A DNA stretch of 64,000 nucleotides from Periplaneta americana (taxonomy: Eukaryota; Arthropoda; Insecta; Blattodea; Blattidae), in contig NC_091125.1 of NCBI RefSeq assembly GCF_040183065.1, positions 118,592,121-118,656,120 of the forward strand, read 5' to 3'. A program made the position numbers and the translations under genes. The first letter of the stretch is position 1; every line of letters begins with the position of its first letter. The notes under the pieces are model-generated. The model did no database searches. It saw only the letters and a list, made by a program, of their open reading frames with translations, and was not told the DNA's origin. This document shows, piece after piece, positions 31,223 through 43,900 of the stretch.

Positions 31223-32905
31223 AATAATAGGTCCATATACAATTAGGTTTATCTTATCGCTAGCCAACAAATATGTGTGAACCTAACAAGGAAATCCTTC
31301 TAATACTTTTGAAGCGGCAGAAATAGCCTAAATTAAGAAAACATTGTGACAATTTAAAGTGTCGGCCCACTAAGTATCAAGATAGTAAACTGATAAGTTA
31401 TGAGCGATAACCTGATAAAGGATAACAAACCAAAATATATGTCATATTATGAAAATTATCTATCTAGTTTTTTTTTTTTATTACAAATAAAGCTGGTATA
31501 CTTGGCTCGGAAACATGACGGCCTCTCTTCTTGGAATTGGTAATCCCTCATAAACCCCCATCCTCTACTCAACCCCTAGCCGCGTGGCAGAAATACAATA
31601 GATCCCAGCATTGCCAAATCTAGTAGTCATTGCCTCTACCTGTTGGGTTTCACCCATTCTCAGTGTCTTTGTCGACGTGTTGTTTTATACCGTTGTGCGC
31701 TTCAATATGTCTAATTTATTCCGGCCATGATTAATGAGTGTAGGAGCAGATGATCCGCAGCCAGGCCTCCTGATACACCTGAAGATCCAGAACCATCACG
31801 ACAAGAACAACAAATAACACCGTAGAAAACAGAATATCTTATTTGCAGAGGAGCGTAGCTAAGAAAACAAAGTGTTAAAATTGTGTCTAACGTTAGAAAT
31901 TCTATCCATAAAGTAATCGAAAGTTCAGGCAGTTTAATAAGTATAAATCTTAACCACTTAACATCGGACGCAACTGGCGGAGTTGGATATATGGGCATAG
32001 AAATTAAGAACTGCGGTTCACCAACTAAAGAGAAAATAAACAAATTAAAACAGAATTCGGTAAGATAGACGATTTTATACGTGATTTACTTCGCCGAACA
32101 GTATGTGAACAGTACGCGAAAGAGATATCGCCAACGCCCAACAGCAACACCGTCCTTAAAAACGTAAATAATGACATTACTCACAGCAATGCTTAAAAGT
32201 TTTCTAACTTACAGCAGTGAATTAAATGTTTTTAAATCACTCTACATGACAACCAACATATTAGCAATAGTAAAATGAATATATATGAACTTCTTCGCCA
32301 ACAACACAGTACAAAGAAAAGCCCTACAATTTAAAATTAAATTTACATACCAGTAATGAATAAAATATTGTATAGCACACTAGAGTAAACAGATTTTATG
32401 CGTTCGTGGAAATTATCACCCAAGGCGAAGTTGATAAAAGCTAACTTTACCCTTTTGTACTATAAATTCTATAACTATTCAATGATCACAGTTTCAGAAA
32501 ATTTTTACCGGGGCAACATTCTTAATTAAGTATAAAATTCTGGAACTTCAATAACATGAGAATTTAACATTTATTATAGAAGTCTGCATTTTTTTGTTTA
32601 TTTAGGCAAAACATGTTAGTGAAAATATAAATATAAAGTGTTTTTAAAATAAGTTTGTTCATTTTTACACCAATTTAGTTTTAGTAATTACAAATTAAGG
32701 TATATTTACAAAGATAATATAGTCTCGCTGAAAATCGCGGTTTCACGGAACACAGTTTGAAAAACGTTCGCAAATCACAATGACTTCAAGAATTGGCAAC
32801 TCGGCTAAGGGTTTATCCCTTGCGCGTGCCTGCAGTTAACTGGTGAAGGGGATGAGGGAAGGTCGTCATGTTTTCGTGCGAAGTATACTGATGCACAGTA
32901 CGTTA
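31223..32905. other. Intergenic, nothing recognized
   Basis: AT-rich. An overlapping pair of short ORFs at 31711-32068 shows no domain. No RNA gene is seen. Confidence 0.4.
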
Positions 32906-33608
32906 TATAGAATGTTTAAAAAATACGGGGCATAATTTCAGGTATGTATTTCCCACATGTAGATAATCAAAATAGTTCATTACAACACGTGTCCGGAAAT
33001 GCTTCATTTCCGAGTTATGGCCTTCACAACATTGAAATTCACCGGAACGTTTTTCTTTCCGCAAGTCGTTGTCATTACAGAAGATGTTCAAAATGTCCAC
33101 CTTCTGCTTGAATACAGACCTCACATTGATGTCTCATTGACCTGCGAACACGATCCCAAACTCCAGGAGTATTGCGTATGTCCTCAGAACATGCCACAAT
33201 TCGATTCCGAAGGGATTCCAAATCAGGCACCGGAGACGAATAAACCAATGATTTTAAATGGCCCCACAAGTAGAAATCGAGAGGGTTCAGATCAGGTGAG
33301 CGTGGAGGCCAAGCAATTGGGCCACCTCTACCTATCCATCGATCAGGGAACCTTCGATCCAAGTACGCCTACACAACACTGAATGTAACCTTCGCCTCGG
33401 AATGAACTGTCAGATTGCCCTCTTAATGTCTCCTTTGACGGCAACGACCTGCGGAAAGAAAAACGTTCCGGTGAATTTCAATGTTGTGAAGGCCATAACT
33501 CGGAAATAAAGCATTTCCGGACACATGTTGTAATGAACTATTTTGATTGTCTACATGTGGGAAATACATACCTGAAATTATGCCCCGTATTTTTTGAAAC
33601 ACCCTGTA
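32906..33608 (-). mobile_element. D41D mariner-like transposon with about 170-bp inverted repeats
   Basis: The two ends match for about 170 bases (outer right end, reverse-complemented, TACAGGGTGTTTCAAAAAAT; left TATAGAATGTTTAAAAAATA). Together they make up nearly half of the 703-bp element. The middle encodes the C-terminal part of a transposase on the minus strand. Such long repeats are unusual for this group, whose other copies here have 28-46 bp. Confidence 0.85.
33075..33362 (-). pseudogene. D41D transposase C-terminal fragment
   Basis: 95-codon open frame: DRRFPDRWIGRGGPIAWPPR, SPDLNPLDFYLWGHLKSLVY and CSEDIRNTPGVWDRVRRSMR, ending HFEHLL. It carries the third catalytic Asp. Asp 1 and Asp 2 are deleted. 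The stop codon falls inside the inverted repeat. Confidence 0.85.
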
Positions 33609-33613
33609 TGAAG

Positions 33614-34580
33614 CGGTGCATCCGAATTGGCTCCCATTTTCCGGATTGGCTCCTAAGATTATAAAATTCTAAAATTCTAATTGGCTCCCGGTTACATCCG
33701 AATTTACTCCTAAGAGACTAAAGTGCATCAGCATTTTCCTTCCCAGTTAACAGACTTAGGACTGTCTTCATTACGTACAGTACAATTATTTAGTCCTGAC
33801 AGTCTCCGATAATGTGCGCCTGGGTCAGGCGAGTCCATTAATTTACGCCGAGGGATATTCAGGTTAGTCTGTCGCCTGAAGTCAGAGCGATCGGATGTCA
33901 CGTATGCGGTATAGCGTTGTTTTTCCAGTACAGTTAAGCTGTATAGCATTCCTTTACCGACCGCTCGCCCTTATCTCTACTCCGGAACTCTCCCCACTAC
34001 TCCTATTACTTCCCCTCTTTCGCGTCGCTGAGCTGTCAGGACCAAATAATCGGTCTGTAAATCTGGTTAAATATGTTGTTACAGTAAATCAGTACTTAAA
34101 CCAATAGCTTCGTTTGTTTTAAATTTGTGGTAGAAACTTATAGCTCACTTTTTTAAAAGCTGCATTCGTGTAATATATCGTCTGCATTCTTTCGTAATAG
34201 TTTTAAGAACGTTTTCTTTCTCAAGTTGTGATTTACTTCTATATTTCTTCTTGCTGTTCAGTTTGATATATATGTTATTTTTAATACTAATTAAAACACC
34301 AATAAAATTAAAAATATTGGAATAGAACAGAACTTTGAATTCAACTTTGAATGGAAAGACTCACAGCAGTTAGTCGTACGGAAAATAGAATCTGAAAATT
34401 CAGCCCAAATTTTAGGCTGGAAACTCGAGGACGGAGAAGTCTCTAACACATAATCATAAAGATCATCAACTTGTGCCAGCCTATTCGGACGCGAATTGCT
34501 TATCTTTGCAGGTAATATCCGAAAATATTTGGGAGCCAATTCGGATGACATTTTAATTGGGAGCCAATTCGGAAACACCG
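33614..34580. mobile_element. MULE-like transposon, decayed
   Basis: The termini CGGTGCATCCGAATTGGCTC and, reverse-complemented, CGGTGTTTCCGAATTGGCTC are flanked by the perfect 8-bp repeat GTATGAAG (33606-33613 and 34581-34588). The CCGAATTGGCTCCC motif recurs subterminally at both ends. The minus strand near the right end carries a MULE/FLYWCH-like transposase segment. Confidence 0.75.
34291..34510 (-). pseudogene. MULE-like transposase C-terminal fragment
   Basis: Minus strand: NRLAQVDDLYDYVLE, KIWAEFSDSIFRTTNCCESF, HSKLNSKFCSIPIFLILL. The W..F......RT.N.CESFH...N motif followed by IP.IF matches the region after the catalytic core in animal MULE proteins with FLYWCH fingers. The upstream part of the same ORF (to 34578) is terminal-repeat DNA and not coding. 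Confidence 0.6.
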
Positions 34581-34813
34581 GTATGAAGAACCCTGTATGA
34601 AGAACATTTTATGGGACATATCCGATTTTAAGACTGAGATTTTTAAGTAGGCCTACATACTACACGTCAATTACTCACAAACCTCGCATCGGGGTCATTC
34701 CTTGTGAAACCGAATAGCAAAAAACTTTACAACTGTATAATTCATAAAAAAGTAACTAAGCATGCACCAAATTTTATATTAATATTTAACAGGGGATAAG
34801 TATATTATATAGA

Positions 34814-35073
34814 TTTTTTTAGTTGGTTATTTAACGACGCTGTATCAACTACTAGGTTATTTAGCGTCGATGAGATTGGTGATAGCGAGATGATATTTGG
34901 CGAGATAAGGCCGAGGATTCGCCATAGATTACCTTGCATTCACATTACGTTTGGGGAAAACCTCGGAAAAAGTCCAACCAGGTAATCAGCCCAAGTGGGG
35001 ATCGAACCCGCGCCCGAACGCAACTTCAGACCGGCAGGTAAGCGGCTTAACCGACTGAGCCACGCCGGTGGCT
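34814..35073 (-). repeat. tRNA-derived SINE, full-length copy
   Basis: On the minus strand the tRNA-like head reads CGTGGCTCAGTCGGTTAAGC (A box) and GCGGGTTCGATCCCC (B box). The body includes CCGAGGTTTTCCCC and the tail ATCGACGCTAAATAACC...CAGCGTCGTTAAATAACC, then poly-A (T run at 34814-34820). Confidence 0.85.
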
Positions 35074-35326
35074 ATTATGTCGATATTTGGTAGACTTTCC
35101 CACGGAAAACAAACAAATAAAAATAGCAACTGATTCTTCCCCCTCTCTCTGAAGAAATTGTATCAATTTGAATTTCGGTGTAGCATAAAGAAGCGCTACT
35201 GTAAAAGAATAATTTCGTTAAATTACATTAGCTACGCCCAAGGCCCGAATCGGGTGACGGTGCGCGCTCGCTTGGCTTCTTTGGACAATGAACCATAAGA
35301 CTTCGAAACTAGTCAAGCAAGGTAAA

Positions 35327-35992
35327 TCTATACTAATAATAAATCTGTAGCCGAAATTTTTCTGGTAATTTTCGATTTTCCAAAAATAATTGGTCCTAAC
35401 ATATATAATTAACCACCCTGAAACCGAAAATCGCTTTTTTGAAATTTTTGTTTGTATGTCTGTCTGTCTGTCTATATGTTTGTTACCTTTTTACGCGATA
35501 ATGGCTGAACGGATTTCGATGAAAATTGTAATATAAATTAAGTTCGTTGTAACTTAGATTATAGGCTATATGGCATTCAAAATACATTATTTTAAAGGGG
35601 GGGGGTTATAAGGGGCCTGAATGAGATAAATCGAAATATCTCGCTTATTATTGATTTTTGTGAAAAATGTTACATAACAAAAGTTTCTTTAAAAATAATT
35701 TGCGATAAGTTTTATTCCTTGAATAATTTTGATAGGACTGATATTTAATGAGATAAATGTGTTTTAAAATTAAAATAACTGCCATCTAAGGCCGTATAAT
35801 GAAATAAAAAACAAATGACTTCGTATATAAGGGGCCTTGGACAGCAACAATCGAAAGCTATAAAAGATAGCCTATAGAGAATGTTTCTGTGTTTGTATGA
35901 AGTAATATTGGAAGCTAAATTAACCGATTTGTATAATTAATTAATGCTATAATGTTATTACAGTAACTTCTGATATAATATAATATACTGTA
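35327..35992 (+). mobile_element. Helitron-type element, 3'-truncated copy
   Basis: It begins after A with TCTATACTAATAATAAATCT, the usual 5' start of non-autonomous insect Helitrons. The internal ACGCGATAATGGCTGAAC motif is also typical of them. It ends in the (TAATA)n tract. It is about 90 percent alike, by eye, to the next copy. Confidence 0.75.
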
Positions 35993-36090
35993 ATGTAATA
36001 TAATATAATATAATATAATATAATATAATATAATATAATATAATATAATATAATATAATATAATATATAATATAATATAATATAATATGT
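35975..36090. repeat. (TAATA)n/(ATAAT)n tandem repeat
   Basis: About twenty pentamer units separating the two Helitron copies. Confidence 0.93.
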
Positions 36091-36094
36091 AATA

Positions 36095-36957
36095 TCTATA
36101 TTAATAATAAATCTGTAGCCGAAATTTTTCTGGTAATTTTCGATTTTCCAAAAATAATTGGTCCTAACATATATAATTAACCACCCTGGAACCGAAAATC
36201 GCTTTTTTGAAATTTTTGTTTGTATGTCTGTCTGTCTGTTTGTCTGGATGTTTGTTACCTTTTCACGCGATAATGGCTGAACCGATTTATATGAAAATTG
36301 GAATATAAATTAAGTCCGCTGTAACTTAGATTTTAGGCTATATGACATTCAAAATACGTTATTTAAAAGGGGGAGGGTTATAAGGGGGCCTGAATTAAAT
36401 AAATCGAAATAGCTCGCTTATTATTGATTTTTGTGAAATATGTTGCATAACAAAAGTTTATTTAAAAATTATTTTCGATAAGTTTTATTCTTTGAAAAAT
36501 TTTGATAGGACTGATATTTAATGCGATAAATGAGTTTTAAATTAAAATACAATGAAATGAAATGAAAAAAAAATGACTACGTCTATAAGGGGCCTTGGAC
36601 AACAATAATCGAAAGCTGTGAAACATAACCCACAGAGAATGTTTCTGTGTTTGTATAAAGTAATATTGAAAGCTAAATTAACCGATTTGTATAATTAATT
36701 ATTATTTCACCATTGGAAAGTGTAGTTTCTCTAGATGGACATAATGCTATAATGTTATTGCAGTAACTTCTGAGTGGTTCTGGACCAAAATGATCGCATT
36801 TTAATTATTTAAATACAATTTAAATTAAGTAACATATTAAACGATTTATCCTTCTATCAAACACGAATGTTCCCTGGATCAAACGTCCTATTTTAATTAT
36901 GTAATTACTTTATATTTATTTCTAACAGGAGCAGCGGAGCGCACGGGTACGGCTAGT
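36095..36957 (+). mobile_element. Helitron-type element, full-length copy
   Basis: 5' end TCTATATTAATAATAAATCT preceded by A. The 3' end GCGCACGGGTACGGCTAGT carries the CTAGT terminus of Helitrons. There are no terminal inverted repeats and no coding capacity. Confidence 0.8.
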
Positions 36958-37198
36958 CATAAATATTAATACAGTAAAGAAATTGGCAATTAATCAACAA
37001 TATTATTGCAAAGTCTTCGCACAACTGCACTGTAATGGTAACTAAGTAACAATAAGTGTACTCTTATGAGTCTTTTCAATATAGTTTTATATTGCGAAGA
37101 ATGGCTTCCCTACCAACAAATTTCTGTGTGGAAATTCTAACTTTCAAGGCCTAACAGCAATAGCTGTGAATACAACAAAAACACGATCGTGCAAAAAT

Positions 37199-37520
37199 GG
37201 ATATTACACAATTTTATTCATTAAGAAAACACTCAAAAGGATACAAGATGGTCTAGTGTCTTGTTTTTTTTTTCTGAAGATGAGCAGGAAATTAAAAAAA
37301 TGTAGATATTGCGCTGGTCACCAGTCGTCTTCTATCGTAGTTATTCACTATATATTTATCGTCGAAGTGTCGTGAACACAAAAAGCTATGCTCAGTGTGA
37401 TACCATTGGTCTGGTTTCATATTTATTACCTACTGTTTCATCAGTTCCGTATTAAAAAAAAAACCTGTAGGTACATACTGTAGGGTATGTTGGGCTTTCT
37501 TACAAATTTACGCTGGCAAC
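37199..37520. repeat. Diverged direct repeat, copy 1
   Basis: About 320 bp resembling 38087-38443 in order and spacing: TTACACAATTTT, GAAGATGAGCAGGAAATT, GTCTTCTATCGTA, GAACACAA-AAGCTATGCTCA, TACTGTAGGGTATG. It is not tandem with the second copy (offset near 900 bp). The family is unknown. Confidence 0.8.
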
Positions 37521-38086
37521 ACACTTTTAGTTTTTTCTTTCTCTTCTTTTAGTGAAATAGTGTATAATGGAAGACCTCCCCGGAATGAGATTGTAACCAA
37601 CAAAACTGTAACTCATGTTCCAGGAGAAAGGAAAATAATTTCAGGGGATATTTCATTAGGCCTATATTTACTATTACAACCATTTGGCTTAAAAATAAGG
37701 ATTCAAGTTTATTTCACCATAGAACGAAATAATTTGTTATAAATAAATGCTTTAAAATTACTTTTTTCACCTACATAACATATTTCAATAATCTGATGCT
37801 ACACACTTTTTCCGGGGAAGTCTTCAATTACGCTCTTTTCTGTCCTTCTAGTCAAAATACTGTCAACAACAATATGGTCTATCCGAGAGTTTTGCAAAAG
37901 TTTGGATGCCAATGTTGAAATAATATTTTAATATCGTATTATCAAATGGAATTATAGTGGTTTTATCCGTATTTAATTTAAGTCCATTATTTGTGAACCA
38001 TTTATTTTGTTTATCGTTTGTGTTCGAAATAGGCATATTTTTTAAGCTCTAGCTCACTGTCTTCTTCTCTAATCAGCAGAAATAAA

Positions 38087-38443
38087 GGACATTACACAAT
38101 TTTTTTATTAATAAAGCCCTGAAAAGCATAAGGCAAAGGTCTAATCAAGTGTATCGTTTTCAATGAAGATGAGCAGGAAATTGAAAGTTGTAGGTAATGC
38201 TTTGGGCAGCAGCGTCTTCTATCGTAATTGTTCAGTAATATACTTATTTTCGAAGTGTTGTGAACACAAGAAGCTATGCTCAGTGGGATATCATTTGTCT
38301 GGTTTTATATTTATTACCTACTATTTCATCAGTTCCTTATTTTTCAAAGTGAACCTGCAAAAAAAAAAAATAAATAAATAAATAAAAATAACTGTACATA
38401 CTGTAGGGTATGCTGGGCTTTCTTAAAAATTTATGCATGCAAC
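38087..38443. repeat. Diverged direct repeat, copy 2
   Basis: Second copy of the 37199-37520 repeat, with an A-rich insertion near 38358-38390. No terminal inverted repeat or coding motif recognized. Confidence 0.8.
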
Positions 38444-38563
38444 AAAATGCTGCCATTTATCAAAACTATACCTTAACTTCATAAAAATTTAGCTGAAATG
38501 TGATACATCCATCCTTTGTCTTTTTTCTTCTGCTACTGCAGTTATATGCAGCACACACAGGAA

Positions 38564-38565
<2 letters not shown>

Positions 38566-38611
<46 letters not shown>
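38566..38611. repeat. (TA)n microsatellite
   Basis: About 23 TA units. Confidence 0.95.
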
Positions 38612-38616
<5 letters not shown>

Positions 38617-40224
38617 TCCTTTTTCTGACTGTCATCTCCTCCAATAGCGGCTCGCCGTCAAGAAAATAGGTGAAGTGCTGTTCGCATACACAAATGCAGG
38701 AACAGTTTTACCAATATAATGAGTAGGCCTACTATTCGTAAACTGCATGCAATTTTAATAGTTCTAGAACACATGCAAACAGGAAAACTAATTTATTTCA
38801 GGACTCATTCAATTTCTTGCATACAAAGTCAATCCTATCTTTTAAAGCAGCAAACCTGTCGATGATGTCTTCATAAAATGTCTGAGTTTAACTGAGGGTT
38901 AACGATGAAAGTCCCTCCTGTGATGTAGCATTCCGAGTGAAATTTTCAATATTTTCAAACAGAAAAGCTTCTTCCATCGGAAGAATTTTTAAAGTTATTT
39001 TATACAACTTTTCTATTCTCTTAGCACTTTTTAAAACAAAGAACAAATGGAACTGTAGATCGTCAAAAATTTAAAACATATTTTTATCCTCATATTTAAG
39101 TCTACGAAACGACATTTCTAATAAATTACAAACTGTGTCATTTTCGGGATAAATATTTCATAGTCATTTATCAACATTTTCTGTGTACTGGTACCTAAGT
39201 ACTCGTATTTGTATAATAGCTATAGTGATTAAACATATAATATATACTTACATGTAGGATTAATACACAATATTCATTTATCACTAATATACTCTAAATA
39301 CATTAAATAAGTTAATATATACGTACACAGTATTAAACTACATGTGTACATTTACGCGCGCGTTAAACTTTCAAATACAAGAGCTTGAACAAAACTGGCG
39401 AGCTCATGAGAAGAAATCATACACGCCGCGGAAAACGACTTTTAAACTTTGCTAATTTATGTGTGGTGTATTCCTGATAAAATAACATAGAGCAGCTAAG
39501 TTATCACTGCAGGGGTGGCTGCTAAGACACAGAGAATGAGAATACTATTCTCGAGTCAGGTAGTACATACTGTAAAATTTCACAGTCCTTGAACAATAGC
39601 CCCCGGCCTTGGAGACCATCTTCAACCCTTCTCTATTATTAGAACCGTTAGATCTGCAAACTGGTCACTCCACCTACAAGTCTGACAGTTCTCCGTAACT
39701 GAAAGACTCAGAAATGCACTTCACTCATACAATCTTTCTTTAGTGCGTGACGTCACGTTACCATGGAAACCAAGTGCTGTTTGAGAATGGGAGCCCAAAT
39801 AATTTCACCTCTACAGTATTGTAAGTTCTAATAGACACTGCTCGGCGCTTGTAACAGTTGACATTATTCTATTCAGCGGACGGTTACAGGTACTATTTAT
39901 ACAACTAAACACTGTTCAGAACGACTGAAAAAACTTATTTTATTTTAGAAATACAGTACCGGTAATAACTAGAATTAATAATTAATACGAGATAAAATTA
40001 CGTTTTACAGAAATAGGTGAAGTAGTACTTCACCTACTTCACCTGAATAACCGCCCCTGATCTCCTCATAAAACACATGGAAAACAGTCGAAATTATACA
40101 ACGAAGGGCGCTTTTAGAGTGGCTGTTGTATTTCGTCGAGGCACCACCCAGAGCGCTGTACTAGCCAACCTGTCCAATCTACAAACTCTTTTTTTTTTTT
40201 TTTTTTTTTTTTTAGTTCGTTGGT
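38612..40224. other. Intergenic, nothing firmly recognized
   Basis: The minus strand near 38830-38900 shows a short coding-like stretch (TFYEDIIDRFAALKDRIDF) in a frame otherwise full of stops. It may be an old transposon remnant. A T run lies at 40190-40213. Confidence 0.35.
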
Positions 40225-40812
40225 TGGTACTGCATAGTATATGTGCATTTACACTATTCAACTTTTCTTTCAACTTTAAGCATTCAAGCAATGCATGCAA
40301 CAATGAGCGAAACGAACGCATTCAATTGTGCATGCTTTTTTCCACCAAAAATGAGAGCGCATGCGGCAATTGAAAACTACCCATCACCGGTGGGTATCTT
40401 GTGCGCATTTCGTTCAACAGTAGCATGTAGAGAGCAACTGATTGTTATAAGCAGCAGTGAATACACTGAAAATTCTTTTGTTTGGTGATGGTGGACCTTT
40501 TCAGCTGAAAAATAGCGATAAGTACGATTCACTTTATTGATGATTATCGCAAATACGAATGCCTAAACCACAATTTTGTGAATCAAGTACGCCAAAGTAT
40601 TGGATTGATATTTAATATGTATTAATATATTATACATATATTGCGAAGATGACGTTCAACACTGCGCACCGTGTAGACACAAAATCTGTATGCATCTAAA
40701 ATGAATGTTCGTTTTCAACTTGATTCTTTCAATGTTCTCTCCAGAATGCATGCGTAAACGCATGGAAAATTGAACCGTGTATTTTGTTGTTTGTGGTGTA
40801 TGCACCTTATGT
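40225..40812. mobile_element. Possible Harbinger-type element
   Basis: The right end, reverse-complemented, reads AAGGTGCATACACCACAAAC, like the terminus of the Harbinger at 22705. The left end (ATATGTGCATTTACACTATT) matches only loosely. Both halves are rich in GCATGC/GCATTC motifs. This is a weak call. Confidence 0.35.
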
Positions 40813-42866
40813 CTATTACATCATTTTCGCTAATTACTCTAATATTCTTGTTTCGTCTTGCAGTTTAGGGTAATTAATATTTAATAATATTAATATCTGC
40901 CCCCAACTAAACTTTTATTTTATGTATCTTTCTGTAACTTTCAGTAAAAGAAGGTATTTCATAATATATATAGTACTAGTGGCTTGTGCAGCAATTGCTG
41001 CAAACTAAGTCCATAAAAAGTTGAAATAAAAATTGTTCAGATTTATTTTCAATGAAGAATACCAGACATTTTGATAGTTATTTGCCTCCATAATAATGAA
41101 ACGTGTTCCCTCTGAATGTTTTTTTGTTGTTTTTTTTTTTGCCAAATAAGTTACTTTTCCTTGAACCTATCCGTCTTCAGTTCTTGAGTTTCAATGCGAA
41201 ATCGCTAGTAACAATGTCAGGATGATCAGTGGGTTTTCATGTGGGAGTAATGCAGTAGCTATTTCGAGTCATTGCGGATTGTATGTGAAAGTTAAGAAAA
41301 TGTAAGGTTTGTCATGCTTTGAACAAAAGACTTAGCATCTTGGTATAGCTGCTGCATGTTTCGTGAGCTACCCTGAAATGTAGAGGGCAGAATCACTTTT
41401 TCCCACTAGGAGATCTTTCTGAGGTGATCAAGAGACTACAAAATCTTGTAGGCCTCTTATTTTATCAATACGTAATACCTTTTAGTCTTTTCTTATGAGT
41501 TGTAATTTTTTGTGCTTCTTCCAGACAATACTGATCTATCAAATACTGCTGGATTAATTTGTGTAACAATGAATGTTATTTCATATATTTTCTGTGATAT
41601 ATGTAGGCTGTTGTGAGGAATTTATTGCTGAGATGTGGAAAATGAGGCGAATGATATGTCAGTGTTGTAGAATCTTATATGCGCCCTAAATAAAATTGTC
41701 CATCGTAAATCGTTAGCAGTTTCAGTGTTTCATTTGTTGCTGGTTGCGGGAAATAAATTTACTCATCACGGTAGCAAGAAGTGAAATGGTCTGCTATTTT
41801 CCCTACAACAAATATGCTTGGCAGCGATCACAAATCTAATCGATTAAACCAAAGAAATATGAAATTAATTTTGATGTAGTTTAAAGACGCAGCTAAAATA
41901 GGAAGCATGACTCAATTACTACCAAGGAAAGTTAGAGAATCAGACAAATAAATATCTATATCACACTGCCATTACATATATGACAAGGACCCACACCACT
42001 TGATTAATAATTGTAAAAGTATTTCATTTTTAATAACAATAATGTTACCTTACGTAAGTTTTATAATTTTCAGTAACGTAAGTTTATATAGGCCTATAGC
42101 CGTTACTCAGTAAATTATAGAAATGAAGATCTAAAATAAAATATTCTTTCTCTGCGTCTACTTACATAAAGCCCCAAAAGGTTTCGCTTTCATATATCAT
42201 TATGTGTTGCATTAACTATAATAATATTCAATTTTTAATGGTAATAATGTCATCAAACATTCTTAAGTTTTGTAGTTCTTAATATCCAATACATAGCTGT
42301 ACTCGGAAAACTACAGACCAGAGAATCAGACCTGTAATAGTAATTTGCGTTACAAGAGCGGTATGTTGAAGTTTTCATGTCCGAGGAAAAGTTTGAAAAA
42401 GCGAAACGTATATCGTACATTATTTTGTGCGAAGATCGTTTATTACATACCTGAAAGAGGAATTTCTAATTAGTTGCAATGGAATCTCCATCTTGGTTTC
42501 TGTTCAATGACGGCAAATTTGCAAAACAAAAGTATCTATCTTCAACATTGTTGCTTTAAAATGTTTTCTGTGTTTACTATACTCCAGCAGGCCGTGATAT
42601 ACGTCTGTCTTTTCTTCCCCCCAGTCTATGATGAGTCTGGAATCTTGTTGATTTTTTGACGGCTTCCTTAATGTTACTTGCATCACGAATGCAGTAACTT
42701 TAGTGGAGTTGTAGAGTTTACTTAATTTGTGCAAATATTTTAAAACAATAATTAACAGTGCAATTTAGGTGAAATTGCAGTGGTTTCTAATTTATAATTA
42801 TTAATATATTGAACGTCTCTAAAAATAATATGTTAAAAGCCTAAAGCAGTAAAATCAATATGTCAC
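40813..42866. other. Intergenic, nothing firmly recognized
   Basis: At 40976 ACTAGTGGCTTGTGCAGCAA follows an AT run and looks like a repeat terminus. No gene was recognized; short ORFs near 42474-42734 have no motifs. Confidence 0.35.
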
Positions 42867-43020
42867 CACAGTCTAATATATACAGTCGCGCAACTTCAAC
42901 ACTTTTTTTGCCAACATTCGCGACACTAGCGCCCAAGCGGCAGGCAAGGCACTGGTCATAGGGTTGATACAGCCAGCACGTGCTTTAAAGGGATGCGAGA
43001 TTTATAATAACGTTTTAATC

Positions 43021-43140
43021 ATGCGTCGGAATAAAGGCAATATGTGCAATGACGAAAATTGCAGTAACAACAAGTTTAAATCTCCGAATTTGGCGTTCAT
43101 ATTCCCTAAAGACCAAGAGAAAATCATAACTCAGTCATAA
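43021..43140 (+). pseudogene. THAP zinc-finger N-terminal fragment
   Basis: 39-codon frame reading MRRNKGNMCNDENCSNNKF, then NLAFIFPKDQEK. A CxxxxC pair followed by F..FPKD fits the first half of a THAP C2CH finger. The distal Cys and His are missing, lost or on another exon. Confidence 0.5.
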
Positions 43141-43669
43141 CCAATAATCCACGTTGTAGGTAGCCTACGTATTGTGTTCTGTACAACATTTATTACTTAT
43201 CAGTTACCTATTTGTATGTCAGGAAGGACAGTTTAAATAAAAACAAAGTAAATACCTGTTACAGTATATTATTTTTTTGCAGAGATCATATGTGTAAATG
43301 TGTAACCATTCCGATTTTGGATAATATATCTACAGTTTTTAATGCAAGTAATTCCATAATTTTTGTATTCGCGTTTTTTTCTTTATATTTTTCAAAAGTT
43401 GAATGTTATATATCATTCAAGTAGGTATCATGGTGTTAATTTTGCAAGAATTCATGGAGTATAGTAATCCTTTTGCAAAATATTCACTTCTTGAATAAAT
43501 CCAGACTGTGTCGATAAATTTCTGATGTGTTGGTGTAGATTCAAGCGGCAGACGTATTAAGTTCTCAAGAAATAAAAGAGCCTTTTTAAATTTAATATAA
43601 AAAGCAATCTTTTCTGTAATAATTTGGATGACTGTTATTGGTGTTGATTTTATATTCCCAGTGATTATT

Positions 43670-43900
43670 TGAGCCGTTCAGTGCAGAAGTGATGTAAGTC
43701 AAAATCAGGTAATGAGGTTTAAAGTAAAAATTATGTAAAATACAGCGCAAATTAGCAATTAATATATCCTTCATGCTATTCACTGACTATTAATAGTTTA
43801 AATACATTCAATATTAACTGTCACTTTGCGCTGTATTTTAGAGAATGTTTACTTTAACCCCTCATTACCCATTTTTGACTTACACCACATCTGCTCTGAA
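43670..43900. mobile_element. Fold-back MITE, family 1, copy B
   Basis: Begins TGAGCCGTTCAGTGCAGAAG. The right arm ends TTACACCACATCTGCTCTGA, missing the last bases of the terminus. Homologous to 2944-3176. Confidence 0.85.

Noticed and set aside
40077-40488. 98- and 81-codon plus-strand ORFs
   Set aside because: One crosses a long T run (poly-Phe) and the other shows no known domain; repeat DNA is more likely.
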